Positions 36,690 through 48,939 of a stretch of DNA of 64,000 bases are shown piece after piece. Source of the stretch: Caprimulgus europaeus (taxonomy: Eukaryota; Chordata; Aves; Caprimulgiformes; Caprimulgidae); contig OU015523.1 in assembly GCA_907165065.1 (NCBI GenBank), forward strand, positions 119,996,246 through 120,060,245, in the 5' to 3' direction. The position numbers and the translations under genes were made by a program. How positions within the stretch are numbered: the stretch's first letter is position 1; each line of letters starts with the position of its first letter. Below the pieces are notes generated by a model. The model did no database searches. It had not been told where the DNA came from and was given only the letters and a program-made list of their open reading frames with translations.

Positions 36690-36752
36690 AATATAATAGA
36701 ATCATGTGGTTGGAAAAAACCATTGAAATAGTTGAGTTCAGCTGTGCCTGTA
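36690..36752 (-). mobile_element. Second CR1 3'-tail stub, antisense
   Basis: 'taatagaatcatgtggttgg' then 'aaaaaaccattgaaatag' and 'agttcagctgtgcctg' repeat the CR1 3' terminus directly after the truncated 5' end of the copy at 36256-36689. It is either an independent short insertion or the end of an older copy into which the larger one was inserted. Confidence 0.8.
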
Positions 36753-37071
36753 AAGAAAACTGGGGACAGGAGAGTTACTTAAAATCTTAACAATTTTGCT
36801 TGATTGGTAATGGAACATACTCAAGATGTAGGAAAGGAAACAAGGGATAGAAGATGACACTGCATAAGGTAGAATTGGAGTTTAGTTGTACACATTTACA
36901 GGCGACTGCCATAGAGCAATAAAAAAAAAAAAATAATGTTGAGATAGGTGGTAACTTCTCTCCATCTCACTGTTTTTTAAATCAAGAATGGGTACTTTTC
37001 TGTTATAATGATTTTGCTAAACACAATTAATGGTGTTCCATACAAGCTTACTGGGTGAAACTGTGGCCCTT
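36753..37071. other. Short unique spacer between CR1 copies
   Basis: About 320 bases of unique DNA with an A-run at about 36920-36932. No gene seen. Confidence 0.6.
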
Positions 37072-37926
37072 AGACAGAATATTAGGGATTGGAAGGGACC
37101 TCGAAAGATCATCTAGTCCAATCCCCCTGCCGGAGCAGGAACACCTAGATGAGTTCGCACAGGAAGGTGTCCAGGCGGGTCTTGAATGTCTCCAGAGAAG
37201 GAGACTCCACAACCTCCCTGGGCAGCCTGTTCCAGTGCTCTGTCACCCTTACTGTAAAGAAGTTCTTTCTCAAATTTAAGCGGAACCTCCTGTGTTCCAG
37301 CTTACACCCATTGCCCCTTGTCCTATCATTGGTCATCACTGCAAAGAGCCTGGCCCCATCCTCCTGACACTCACCATTCAAATATTTATAAACATTAATC
37401 AGGTCCCCCCTCAGCCTCCTCTTCTCCAAGCTAAAGAGCCCCAGCTCCCTCAGCCTTTCCTCATAAGGGAGATGTTCCACTCCCTTAATCATTTTGGTGG
37501 CTCTTCGCTGGACTCTCTCAAGCAGCTCCCTGTCCTTCTTGAACTGTGGGGCCCAGAACTGGACACAATATTCCAGATGTGGCCTCACCAGGGCAGAGTA
37601 AAGGGGAAGAAGAACCTCTCTTGACCTACTGACTACACCCCTTCTAATGCACCCCAGGATGCCATTGGCCTTCCTGGCCACAAGGGCACAGCGCTGGCTC
37701 ATGGTCATCCTGCTGTCCACCAGGACTCCCAGATCCCTTTCCCCTTCACTGCTCTCTAGGAGATCATTTCCTAACCTATACTGGAACTTGGGGTTGTTCC
37801 TGCCCAGGTGCAACACCCTACACTTGCCCTTATTATATTTCATCAAGTTTTTCCCTGCCCAGCTCTCCAGCCTGTCCAGGTTTCTCTGGATGGCAGCACA
37901 GCCTTCTGGAGTGTCAGCCACTCAAT
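37072..37926 (-). mobile_element. CR1 LINE 3' part with intact ORF2 C-terminus, antisense
   Basis: The best preserved CR1 in the window. The minus strand holds an open frame of 258 codons (37921 to 37145) with no interruption. It starts in the post-palm region ([21 protein letters not shown]) and runs through [64 protein letters not shown] and [19 protein letters not shown] to a natural stop after DTFLCELI. The endonuclease and the RT catalytic motifs lie in the missing 5' part, so it cannot move. The 3' UTR is short ('tggaagggacctcgaaagat' reversed) and the tail is atypical ('aatattctg' rather than repeated 'attctatg'). Confidence 0.96.
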
Positions 37927-40900
37927 CATAGACATCATAGTTTAATGGTCTCTTTCAGACTTAAAATTTATGAATGCTTTAGGACAGTCATTTTTTGTTT
38001 AAATATTCCCTTGAAAGACAAAGTGTGAAAGAGATACATTATTACGCATGTGCACTGATAAGATAGGTCATTTTCTGAGAGGACAGATAATCAGTGATGT
38101 TGAACACACTTCTCAGCTTACTTTTTGAATGTACAAAACTGTCTTTTAACCTTGAAATAGAAAATATTCTTTATTTTGCTCATTTTTTGTTAATCAAGAA
38201 GTAACTAAATACACAGAAATAATGGGAAGGCTTATCAATTACGACAACTAGAGATAAAACAACAGGTGATTATCATAAATGCAGGTGTCTTCTCTGAGGA
38301 CATCAAAAGCTAAGTGAGATAAATCCCACTGTATGCACCATAGCACACTGCAGAGTGACTGTTACACCTGCTCCATGTCAACTGGGGGCTGCTGCCACTC
38401 CATTATCAGCCCCACTGACAATGATACGATGTCTTCCCACTCACCAGTTCAATGAAGAAGGGAAAGGGAACTGCTTGGAGACACGTGCTTGGTGTGACAT
38501 GTTAACTTAAGAGAATTTGAATTTCTGTGTTCTTAGACTCTTGTGTTGTACCTTGATAAGGTGCTGCTCCTTAAGGGTAGGTCAGAACATGTTATTTTAC
38601 TTTTTTTCCTTCACTCTGTTATTTACATAAGCTATTCCTCATGAGCTTGTAGGTGCTAAACAGAAGTGGTTCCTCGCATCCAAGGTATTTTATCATACCT
38701 GCTGTGGACAGGTGATTTTTATTTTGCATTTCTTCATTCTTAGTGTAGTCTTCAAAACTCTTCAATTTACAATACATTATTATTGTATTAGTAAATGATA
38801 TTTTTTTATCCTTTCTTTCTTTTCCACTTTTCTGGCTGGGATGTTTCTAGGACAATATTTTGATTGGAGAAACAAAGCTTGTTTTTGATTAAATGAATCA
38901 AATCAAAACTTACAATATGCTTCAAAACACTGAAAAAACCACTATCTATGACACATATCCATTCAGAGCAAAATCTAGGTTTGGTCAGGTGTATCCCCAC
39001 AATACACAATTTTCAAGTATAAATAGAGACTTAATGAAAACGTTTATCAAAGGCCACTTTGGTTATTGCTATATGTGGATCTCAGGCACTTAAAAAATAG
39101 CTTTTGCTTTACTCGGGTGCAAGTTTTGTCAAAACGATAATACTGAAGATATTTGTGCTACCTTCTTGGATGTGGCAAAATGTTGGAAGCCTTTCCCTAT
39201 AGCTATACTGGCCTTTCCTGAGGTGTGCTGGCACAGCCACAGCTTCCAGTGCCCTCTGAAGCAGCTTAGTGGCATGGGATTGAGTTGATGCATGAGTAGC
39301 TTGATTTAATCTCTGCATGTTTGTTCACCTGTATCTTTGGAAACTGACTGAAGTTTTAGCAAAATTCACAGATAGACTTTTTTTTTTTTTCCCTGCTCTG
39401 GAATTCAAGGTTTGTTTTTGTTAGTTTATCACTATTCCTAATTAGCTAGTAATAGACTACCAATTACTTATGTATATTAGAAGTAACATACAGAAACCCT
39501 CCTTTTAACTATTATGCATTGATACATTTGCATTTTAGTTTTACATATGTGTGCTTCTATAACAGTGAAAGCCTACAATAGGCTTACATCAGGATCATTG
39601 GCTGTTTGATTAGTAATAATTACATATTCTGTTCGGGGGAGGTGATTATTCAATCTTAATTCTAACACCAAATAACTGTTACAGAGGAACAACCATGTCC
39701 CTTGCTGACAAATGGACCAGGACTTCCACACTTTTCCTGCATAGTTTTATGAGCACATCTATTGCACTACCCTTATGAAAAAGCCTGTAATTTATTTTCA
39801 TTGGGACACTTAATGCTCCCTTACGAACACATGGTAGAACATGGAAGAAAAGTGAGATCTGTGTGTTTTGAGGTAGAATCAATCATGTCTTATTAACCAT
39901 ACAAATGTTAGGGATCTTGTCTAAGCCAGTCATGAGGTCAGCTAAGTGAGACAAGATTGTCCAGACAGTCCTTCATTAATCTTAGTTGTCTATTTTAGGA
40001 TTGAATGAATCTGGAAGTGGTTGACTGTCTCCGTTGCTTACAGAAAAAAATTAGAAGCCTGGTTTAGAATAAAAAGCCCAAGTTTTCTGTGACAAGGTAT
40101 GCAAAATGAATCCCAGCCCTGTGGTCTTCCAAATGCAAGTGGATAATCTCTGGATTACATAAAAAGTGAATGACCACTTAGGTCTTTCTAACCATCACCA
40201 AAATTTCTTAGAATTTCAGAATAACAAAAAAAAACAAATAATGTATTTTTATGTCTGCATAGTAATGTATTGTAGGAGTGATCTGAAAACATCAATAATT
40301 GGTTTATGCAGAAAAAAGTCTGCCTGTACAAAAGTAATTATACTTCCTTACCCTTGTTTGTCCTGTGAACTGAATGAGGTTTTGGTAGTCTGATTAAGGA
40401 CTTTCATAATATGTATGCACAAGGAGACTGATTCAAGGTTGTATGGGCAAACTGAAATATAGCACATTCTAACTGTAAAATCCCTAATTTCTCAATTTTA
40501 ATGGTTCTTATGTGTGACTAATTAACTTAAGCTATGGTATTGCTGATATAACAATACAGATCTTCAAGCAGAACTAGTATTGCTGCGTGATTCTGATGCA
40601 CCATCTGAGGTGTTTTACTCCTGCCTTTTTAGCAGACACTCTTGCACATGACAAACTTTCCCAAAATGTCATTCTTTGTGTTTTACAAATCTTAAGTGTG
40701 TTCACAACAGCCAGCTGGCTGTTTCCTCATCATTGCAATGGGTCAAATGTAACTTGCCCTGTTTGGAACCTTCTTCATAACACATTTTTGATGCTCCTAC
40801 TGTTTTATCTAAGGAACTTGTGTGTCATCAATACATAACTCAACCCTAAATCTTTTTTGGCTTTATCAGAGACTATTTTAGTAATTGTAAACTTACAGGA

Positions 40901-42769
40901 ACAACATGGTTTTCATTATTGGTGAAACACTAACACCTCATCTTCTTGCAAAAGAAGGTAAAAGAGGTGGCAAAGTTTGACTTGAATATCTCAGTAATGC
41001 TTATGATATATTGGGAAAACACATCTGGATGAATAGAGAGGATAACAGTTACTACTAACAGCTAAATATGAGGCACTCACACATACACTCATCTAGACAA
41101 TACAGAGGCTGAAAGAAAAGACAAAATTAGGGGATTTCACATCTTGTTTCCTAAGAGTTACATTTAAGTATAATAATAACAACCGAGAAGTACTTCAGAA
41201 CCCATCCTTTCCATGGGTTACAAGATATTCTATATTTTAGCCTTAATTGTGTTCATAAGAGATCAGAATAGTCAGAGACAGAAAATAATGTTTGGACATT
41301 TAGGCCACATCCTAGGGAACAAGACTGTTCTATAAAACCTTATATTGCTGTTTTCTGCCCTGCTTTTGAAAACTCCATATGGTTGGTCAGCTGCCTTTTG
41401 GGAAATATTCTACAACATAAATCAACTGTCCATCACTATTATTTACTTTTCCTAATTTTTGTGAAAATTCTCTATCCACCTTTCATTTCTTCATTCAGAG
41501 CTGCTCTGTTGTATTAGATATTTTTTTCCTCAGCTTGATGCTACTCCTACTCCATTACTGTCAGTGTGTGGTTAGCCATGCTGAAAATAAGTACTAGTTT
41601 TCTTTGTAAATAAAAAAAACAGTGGGGATAGAAATGGAGAAAATTTCTTGGTGTGAGTTGCAGAGAAATTCAGACTAATGACACACATCCATAACCATCT
41701 TGTAAGCAGATGCAGCTTCAGAGTAGGTTTTGAAATAAAAACAATGGATAGTAGGGATAAACCAAACAGCAACACAAAAACCTCCTTAGACTGATGTTGT
41801 CCTTAAATTTTCTGTCTCTGATCCTGATTAGAATAAGCCATCACTAGTAATAATTAATCAAAGTTTAGCTCTTAGGTTGGTAAGCAGACAGAAAAAAACC
41901 CTTACTATTTACATAAAATTGTTATGTTTATCCGTCTGCTTTTATGAAGTGATCAGCTTGTTTGAAAGAAAGAATTTTTAAAAACCTTGAAAACATACAA
42001 TTTAAGTAGATATTTATTTGACATTCTTGTCCCATAGAGCCTCGTACTAGAAATGCAATCTAATTCATTAAAGTTCTGAACCACAGAAGCATAAAATGAT
42101 GTTGGAATAAAATCCCGTAGCACTTACCAGTGTTTGTGAATGACTGATGCTGTTAAGGATATTTCCTGTCATTATCTGCTTGTGAAGGAGACTGAGTGGG
42201 ATATCTTCAGATAAGGTATTAAGCCTCTCTACACAGACTACAGGTCTGATGCAGTGAGTGGTATTAAAGGAAAACAGAGCTAAGATTATGTTGTGTGGAG
42301 TGCCATTTTTTAGTGTTGTCACTATTTAAAATATAATAATGGTTTTAGTGACAGTTACTTAAGCTCCCATATATAGAACATATGATCTTCTCATATAACA
42401 GCCTTTATACTCTGAAATAATGGGTTTAAAGGAACTTATTTGACCATTGCATTTACAAAAAATTGACATTTTAGCATGATAATATTTAGAATCTTCACTG
42501 GCCTCATTAATTTTGTTTCAGTTAATTTAAATATTTCAGTGAAGCCTAAAGCCATGTTGAGTTTAGCTGTGAGTTCTTATCTGTCACATCAATTTTGCTT
42601 AATCTGATCAGTTTTTTAATAGATTATCTTCTGAGAAAACAGAGAAACAGCTTGTTTCTCCCTGGGATATCTGTGCATTACTAATGTGCTGATAGCCATC
42701 AACTTCTTGGATACTTTTTATTATCATTATTATATTTAATTTTTCAGTTAAGAGAATTACTAGACTCTC
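37927..42769. other. Unique AT-rich DNA, no gene seen
   Basis: About 4.8 kb with no recognised repeat family or gene. Only short T-runs (39380-39391) and chance open frames of 84 codons or fewer are seen. Confidence 0.5.
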
Positions 42770-43212
42770 AGCCACTCGTCACAGCCACTCCTCACAGAAC
42801 TTGTTCTTTACTCTTCACCAGCTTCATTACCCTTCTTTGCTCACACTCCAGCACCTCAATATCCTTCCTGTAGTGAAGGGGTCCAAAAGTGAACCCAGGA
42901 CTTGAGGTGTGGCCTCACCAGTACCCAGTACAGGGGGACGATCCCTTCCCTAGTCCTACTGGCCACACTGTTTCTGATACAAACCCAGATGCACTTGGCC
43001 TTCTTAGTCACCTAGGCACACTGCTAGCTCATATTCAGCCAGTTGTCAACCAACCCCCTAGTCCTTTTCTGCCAGGCAGCTCTCGAGCCATTCTTTTCCA
43101 AGCCTGTAGCATTGCATGGGGTTGTTGTGACCCAAGTACAAGACCTAGTACTGAGCCTTGTGAACCTCATAAAATTGGTCTCTGCTCATCAGTTCAGCCT
43201 GTCTAAGGCTTT
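42770..43212 (-). mobile_element. CR1 internal fragment, antisense
   Basis: Plus-strand text 'caccagcttcattacccttc', 'cactccagcacctcaatatc', 'gtggcctcaccagtaccca', 'cttggccttcttagtcacc' and 'gcacactgctagctcatatt' is the complement of the CR1 ORF2 thumb/C-terminal region. Both ends are missing, including the 3' UTR and tail. A plus-strand frame of 105 codons here is an antisense shadow, not a gene. Old, with several gaps. Confidence 0.88.
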
Positions 43213-43444
43213 ATATATCATAAAGACATCTATAGAACATATAAGATTGCAAAAACATGAATGTCTGCACTAATACTCATTCTCAGATGCCTTTCTGCCA
43301 TCACAGAGGACTCAAGATGGTGCACTGATGTGCTGGAGGTGACTCCACTGACCTGAGACATCTGATTCACCGGCACCCTCCTCTGAATTCTACTTTGCTG
43401 TATAAAGCAACTGAGACAAATCTCTTTGCTTTTTCTTTCTCCAG

Positions 43445-43494
43445 GCCCCAATCGCTGTTAAGAAAACTGGCCTTCAAATATTACTGACAGATTG
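43445..43494 (+). other. Candidate 50-base exon (host transcript)
   Basis: A strong acceptor ('tttgctttttctttctccag') ends at 43444, and a near-consensus donor ('attg|gtaagt') follows at 43495. The 50 bases between are open in one frame (APIAVKKTGLQILLTD). The length is not a multiple of three. It lies just outside the CR1 fragment that ends near 43212. I do not recognise the peptide; a non-coding RNA exon or chance pairing of splice-like sites are both possible. Confidence 0.25.
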
Positions 43495-43569
43495 GTAAGT
43501 CTTTTGTTTTAAGTTCAGTATTTCGGACCTGTTATGTCTGAATATTTATTTTCCTTGTATTATGCTTTT

Positions 43570-43640
43570 AATACTATCATAACATTCAATTTAATTCAAG
43601 TATTAATTCCATTCAGTCCAATACCATGATAACATTCAAT
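43570..43640. repeat. Imperfect direct repeat, 50-base spacing
   Basis: 'aatactatcataacattcaa' at 43570 recurs as 'aataccatgataacattcaa' at 43620, two differences in 20 bases. It may be an old tandem duplication of about 50 bases. Confidence 0.7.
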
Positions 43641-46600
43641 CATGGTTTCAAAAGCAAATCTTTGCCCTTGCAAATGGGTGTCCACACTAGACAAAAATGA
43701 TTTAGTTTTTACCTTCTTCCTTTGCAACATACATTGGTTTTAGGTCAGTTGAACATGTCTCTGAATGTGTTGGAAATGAGGTTGCATGACTTCTCTCAGT
43801 GGTGCAGTTCATCCATCATTCCTAAAACTCATACTCCGTACTCACAGAAATATATGTGGTGTCAGTGCTATGGTAGATAAGCAGAATTCCAAATCTAATA
43901 TATTTTAGGGATGTTGTTGACGTGTCAGGGTGCTTTTTCAGGACCAAGTTTTCTTCCATCCAAGTCAAAGGAAAGCTTTCTTTCTGCTTCAGTAGTAGCT
44001 GGGTCATTCTGTTTCAAAGTTGACACAAAATTTGCTTAATATTAATGTATTTATTTATTTTACTGAAACTGTTTCTATTACCTCCAATATAAATTTTCTA
44101 CTGGGTTAGCACTGCGGGATTTAGCCATTTATCACTCTATTATTTTTGCTGGTTTTTTTGTTGTATGTTGATGTAATGGACAGTAAAATACAGACCATCA
44201 AATCATTGCCTTATTATTGGACAGAAACAATATTTAAAAAGCTTAGCAAATGAAATAATTAACAGTATAAATGAAAAACAGCACAGATTTTCACCAAGTT
44301 GTTTCTATAATTTAATATACCATACTGTATGTTACCACACCAGGATACAAAAATAGTTATTTTAGAGTGCTCTCACACCCATAACTTGAGGTATCTATCA
44401 TCACAAATGTTAGTTCAGAAAAGTGAACATGCTGTATAAGGAGAAACCATAAAATCACCTTGCCTATGGATTACTGACAAAATATTTGCATAAAGTATTT
44501 TTATGTGACTTTGCTGTGAAAAATGTACTCTATAGTAAATGAATGTCAGAGAAACAAAACAGGTGTAACATGCTATACAAAAACCATAGATCCACTTCTA
44601 TGAAACTGCCTCAATTAGGGAGCATTTTTATTTGTGATTTCTATTGTTTTATTCATCATTTTAGCAGTCTTTTACTAGTGAAATATTTGATGAAGCCAGT
44701 CAATCAATTCAAAGGAATAAAATTATATGCATGTTAAAAAATAAATTAAAATGAAAAGGAAGGTAGCACAGGTGGCTCTATTAAAATATATAAATGAAAT
44801 GCCATCAGGAAAATGCTGGTTTTAATCTTTTTTCTATTAAGTTCAACATCTGTAGAAAATAAGATAGCAATCTTAAACTTATATTGAGTTAGGATTATGT
44901 TCATATGAAATTATTGAATGACAACAAGAATAGGTCCTCAGCATGCATTTCTAGATGCATTGTTTTTCTGTTTTCTTAAAAGGGAATCGTTGTGATTGAA
45001 CTGTATCCCATAGTTTAATTGAACATTTTTTTTCTTATATTGTGTACAGAGCCAGAGCTGACAAACATTTTCCCTTATGACAGTCCCAGGTTAGCAGAAT
45101 GCTATTTTATATGCTGAGAAGGCATCTGTGGGAAATGTCACAGTTCATTTTGGGGAAATCATACCACTGACCAGAAATCAAATCAAGCAGTAAATAATGC
45201 AGCGTTATTGGCTTGGTCTCTGCCTCTCCAGCCTACATTGTGTTTGCCTCCACTTTACAGGCAGGTACTAGGTCCCAGTGGAACTCCCAGGCACTCTCAG
45301 TTCAGTACCTTTATATGAGGATGATATTCCCTTGGAAAAGAGCTTACAAAAGACTTCAAGAGAGAAGAGAAAATGTTGCTAAAACCAGAATAAGAAAGAA
45401 AGTTCCTTTAAAAAGGTGGTTTTTATACAAGGACAGTAAGCCTTAGACTTTGCTATTTAGTTGAACATCTTCTAGGACCTGATTAAGGAGATGTCCAAAG
45501 CTAGATGCCACAGATCACCTCACTTAACTTTGATTTTATCTAGCATAATTTAGACAAATCTGCAGCATTGCATCATCCCAATTGTACAACTTATACACAA
45601 ACACTTGCTGTCAAACTGGATTTGGTGATCCATCTGTATTACTAAGCTAGAAAGGATCTCAGCTGTGGCATATGTTTTGTTGTGCATTGAGTGCTCCCAA
45701 CAAATGTCCAGCATGGTCTGAAGAATATCAGAAACCACAGGCTGCTCTCATCTGGTGGCATGGTAGAAATCATTGTATTTTATTAAAGATAAGATTTCAG
45801 CCGCATGGAGAAGTATGCAGTGGAGCTTGCCCTCTGTAGTGGAGAATGGCCCTTGATCGATTGATTTTACTGATGAAGATCCACCTGTAGGTCTGGACAC
45901 AGATGAAGGGTCAGATCCAGGTTCTAATCCCTGCTGCATGTCACATTTTTGTTCTGGCTGTACTCAAGAAGTTTTAATCATATAACTCTGCTAAATGATG
46001 TTGTAGTGCTCCTGTCAATATTTTTTTTTTTTTTTTGTGACTGGGTAACTATTTCAGCTTTTCTCCCTTTAGTATTTGTAGAGTTGCTTTATGCTTGTTT
46101 TGCTCATCTCAGTTGTTGAGCTAGAAAAAGGCTAGTCCATATGATAAATTAAGCCTCAATTAATCTCAGCTAACATAGAAATCCGAAGTGAGGAGCCAGA
46201 TCTTTTCTTAGCTAGTGGAGCTAAAGAAGCATCTCCAGAGGGCCATTCATTCCACCACTGATGTGAATTTCTCACTGGAGTTGTCTCTCCCTCCTCACTG
46301 ATACCTCAGATAAATAGGATGATTTTGAATACTTCATTCTATTAGAACTGCTCATAAACAGGACACAATTTACTGGTTTTAATAATGTCAGTATATTTAT
46401 ACACTTTTGGTTTCTCTCAGATTCTTTAGTTTTGAACATTATCAACTTTGTCCATCTTCCTTTAGGCATTTGTAAGTTCACATTAGAACAGAAACTTGCA
46501 CTATCTCTCAAAATAGATTGACATTCAAGAGTTATATTTATTTGCTCATTTCTTGTTTTCTTCAGATGACTTAACCTCTGCAAAGCTATTTTGAGTACCA

Positions 46601-47055
46601 TACTACAGCATTTCACCATACCTAAGATGAAAAGAGTAAAATTATTTTTTAATTAAAAATATTAGAATTAGCTTAAAATATTAGATAATATTTGCATAAC
46701 AAGCAAACCCTGAGATTTGAAATTATTTTTACTGTGATACTTAGGACTTTTATTTCTGTTCTGTGATATTTTTCAGAAACAAGGAATAATTTTTATGATC
46801 AGGATAGGTTCTAGTATTCTAGTATTAACCTCAGACCATCCAAGTCCCATTTTCTATTTGTTTTTAACCTATTTTCATCCACTGAAATGTATTCTACATT
46901 TCCATCTATCACTAACATTTGCCGATCACTTGTTAAGTTTTTGTTCCTTCAGTAAAAGCTTTAAACAATTTCATTGTTAACAGTTCAAAATAATAAAAAT
47001 TTAGGATCAGTAACTCCCAGGTGAGTAAGCAGAAACTCAGGCATCTAATTTAAAA

Positions 47056-47400
47056 AATGTAGGTGGGCAGGGACTTCTGGAGATCATCTGTTCCAAAGCT
47101 GTACTCAGCTAAGGAATAACTTCAAACACGGATCTGGTTGCTCAGTGTCTTGTCTGGGTGAGTTTTACATGTCTTCAGAAGTGGACTTGGCACACCTGAC
47201 TTGGGAAAAATTTTCCAGTGTTTCATTACTGTCATTATGAACATTTGTTTTTTCCTCATATCTCTTCAAAATTTCTCTTGCTTCAACTTCTCAGCATTGC
47301 ATCTTGCCCTTTCACTATGCACCTCTGCATGGAATCTGACTCCAACTTCTTTATAAACACAGTGAATGCTACTCCCATTCTATATAAACTAGTTATCACA
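47056..47400 (-). mobile_element. Old CR1 3' end, antisense
   Basis: The plus strand reads 'gggcagggacttctggagatcatctgttcc' in two parts with the family text, then 'gttgctcagtgtcttgtctg', 'catctctt'-'ctcatat', 'gcattgcatcttgcccttt' and 'atggaatctgactccaactt'. This follows the complement of a CR1 3' UTR plus the last ~250 bases of ORF2. The 'attctatg' tail is gone and many substitutions are present, so the copy is old. Confidence 0.7.
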
Positions 47401-48734
47401 AGAGTTACAATCAACTTCAGATTGCTTTTGCTGGCAAAAAATGCTGTTTCTTAGGGATGATGATGAAATACATTAGTTTAACTTGCTAAAAAGGCAACAT
47501 TAAAGAAGAATCAAGTCAACATTATGATACACAACTTTCTGATACTCAAGATGACTTTATAAAGCAGTTGCCTTCCCTCCACAGTACATTCAAGAAGGAA
47601 AAAAATACAATAAATCAGTAGCAACTCAGAAGAGACAAGTTCAGTGCTGTGTGTGCATTTATAAAGCTATGTTAGCAGTGAAAATAGATTTTATGTGCTG
47701 CTGATTCTTTGTCACATTCACAAATACTAGTGAAAAGAATAGCTGTTAGCAGTATCTGACCTAAAATTTGCAGGGTGCAGCTGACAAGCTCTGAGTCTTA
47801 GCAATGAAAAGCAAAAGCAAAATAGTCTATTGACCAATCTGTATGAAACAGTCTTTAAAGTGGAAAGTGGAATAATATACTTTGGGAAGGAGAAAAAAAA
47901 AAAAACCCAACAACTTTAGCTGTTATACTTATTTTCACTAATTTTAAAGAAACAAGGATAGTTGATGTGTAGATACAAACTCCATTTGGAGAACAAAATG
48001 ATCTACTAAAACTTCACAGTCATTTTTGGCACAGAGTTCTCTGAGATACTGGCTTTTTCTCAGGTTGGCAGGACTGCAGCCATCATAAAGAGCTCAAGAT
48101 GGGTCTTTTGCACCTCAATTTTATAAATGCTTTTATTTCTGTAAATAACTTAAAATATAAATGTAAATAAAATTTCTGGATTCATAAGCAAGAATTTAGT
48201 CCAATAACATTCTATGAAACAGCTAAGCAAACTACTGTTTGTTATGTATATATTTAATTTCAGATGGGAATTTAACATTATACTGGGAAGACGATACGAA
48301 GAACAGTTAAAGTCAAGCTGCAGTTCTGTATTCAGAACTCAATAAGTACGCTGAGGTCCAGAAAAACTACACAGTTTTTATCTAATCTGTCCTGAAGTTG
48401 ATCACTATATCTGAGTTGCCAAAATAAGACAAAAACCTTTGAAAGAAGTAAATTCTTAATACTTGGAAATCCTGGTTGCTGCTTGGGGTGTTTTTTTTTG
48501 GATGGGTGGGTTGGTTTTTTGATTGAGTGTTTTGGTTTTTTTTCCCCATCTTTTTTCCCCTCTCAGCAGGTTCTTGCTTAGGAAACTGTAAATCAGGAGT
48601 ATGTAATCCAGAAGTCCTACCTGAATTTAGGATCCCAATATCTCATTAAATAATTCTTTCTCTAGAGAGATGGACCAGTGGGAACACAAAGACAAGATTG
48701 TTCAGAGTAATAGGATAGAGACTAGAAGAAAATG
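47401..48734. other. Unique DNA with A-run and T/G-rich tract
   Basis: No gene is recognised. An A-rich run lies at about 47892-47910 and a T/G-rich low-complexity tract at about 48489-48550. Confidence 0.5.
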
Positions 48735-48885
48735 CTCAAAACTCCTGAGTCCTAGTCCCAGCTACTGCTGCCTTTCATGCTGTTTCACTTTCAGTTGGGT
48801 GACCCAGACTTTTCATGACTTATGCCTCCAATACATTGGGGAAGAATTTGTAAAACAGGCATCGGAGTTAGGAACACCTGAAAAC
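48735..48885 (+). mobile_element. MIR-like ancient SINE remnant
   Basis: 'aactcctgagtcctagtccc' and 'agctactgctgcc', then 'ttgggtgacccagacttttc', 'atgacttatgcctcca' and 'tttgtaaaacaggcatc' parallel the MIR/amniote-MIR order: 'ctcctgggttctattcccagctctgcc', 'ctgggtgaccttgggcaagt', 'cactt…tgcctca', 'tctgtaaaa…gggat'. A ~22-base pyrimidine-rich segment ('catgctgtttcactttcag') interrupts the match. No intact ends. Assignment rests on collinear short matches. Confidence 0.5.
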
Positions 48886-48939
48886 TGAAAACTAAACTAT
48901 TTAACATGATTCATTATGACTTTGGATGTCCAGCAGGAG
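48795..48939 (+). other. Candidate 145-base exon overlapping a MIR-like element
   Basis: A good acceptor ('catgctgtttcactttcag') ends at 48794. The donor 'caggag|gtaagt' at 48939/48940 matches the U1 consensus from G(-1) to T(+6). All frames contain stops or are too short to judge, so a non-coding RNA exon is likelier than a coding one. No transcript evidence is available from sequence alone. Confidence 0.25.

Larger units (their letters stand above)
43213..47055. other. Unique AT-rich DNA, mostly featureless
   Basis: Contains the candidate exon at 43445, an imperfect 50-base spaced repeat at 43570-43640 and a T16 run at 46021-46036. A stretch near 45890-45950 is faintly MIR-like but not supportable. 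The open frames have no motifs. Confidence 0.5.

Noticed and set aside
45880-45950. 'cagatccaggttctaatccc' resembling the MIR core
   Set aside because: A single short match without the rest of the element in order.
46272-46619. 115-codon minus-strand frame
   Set aside because: No motif and no splice context; length is within what chance gives over 64 kb.
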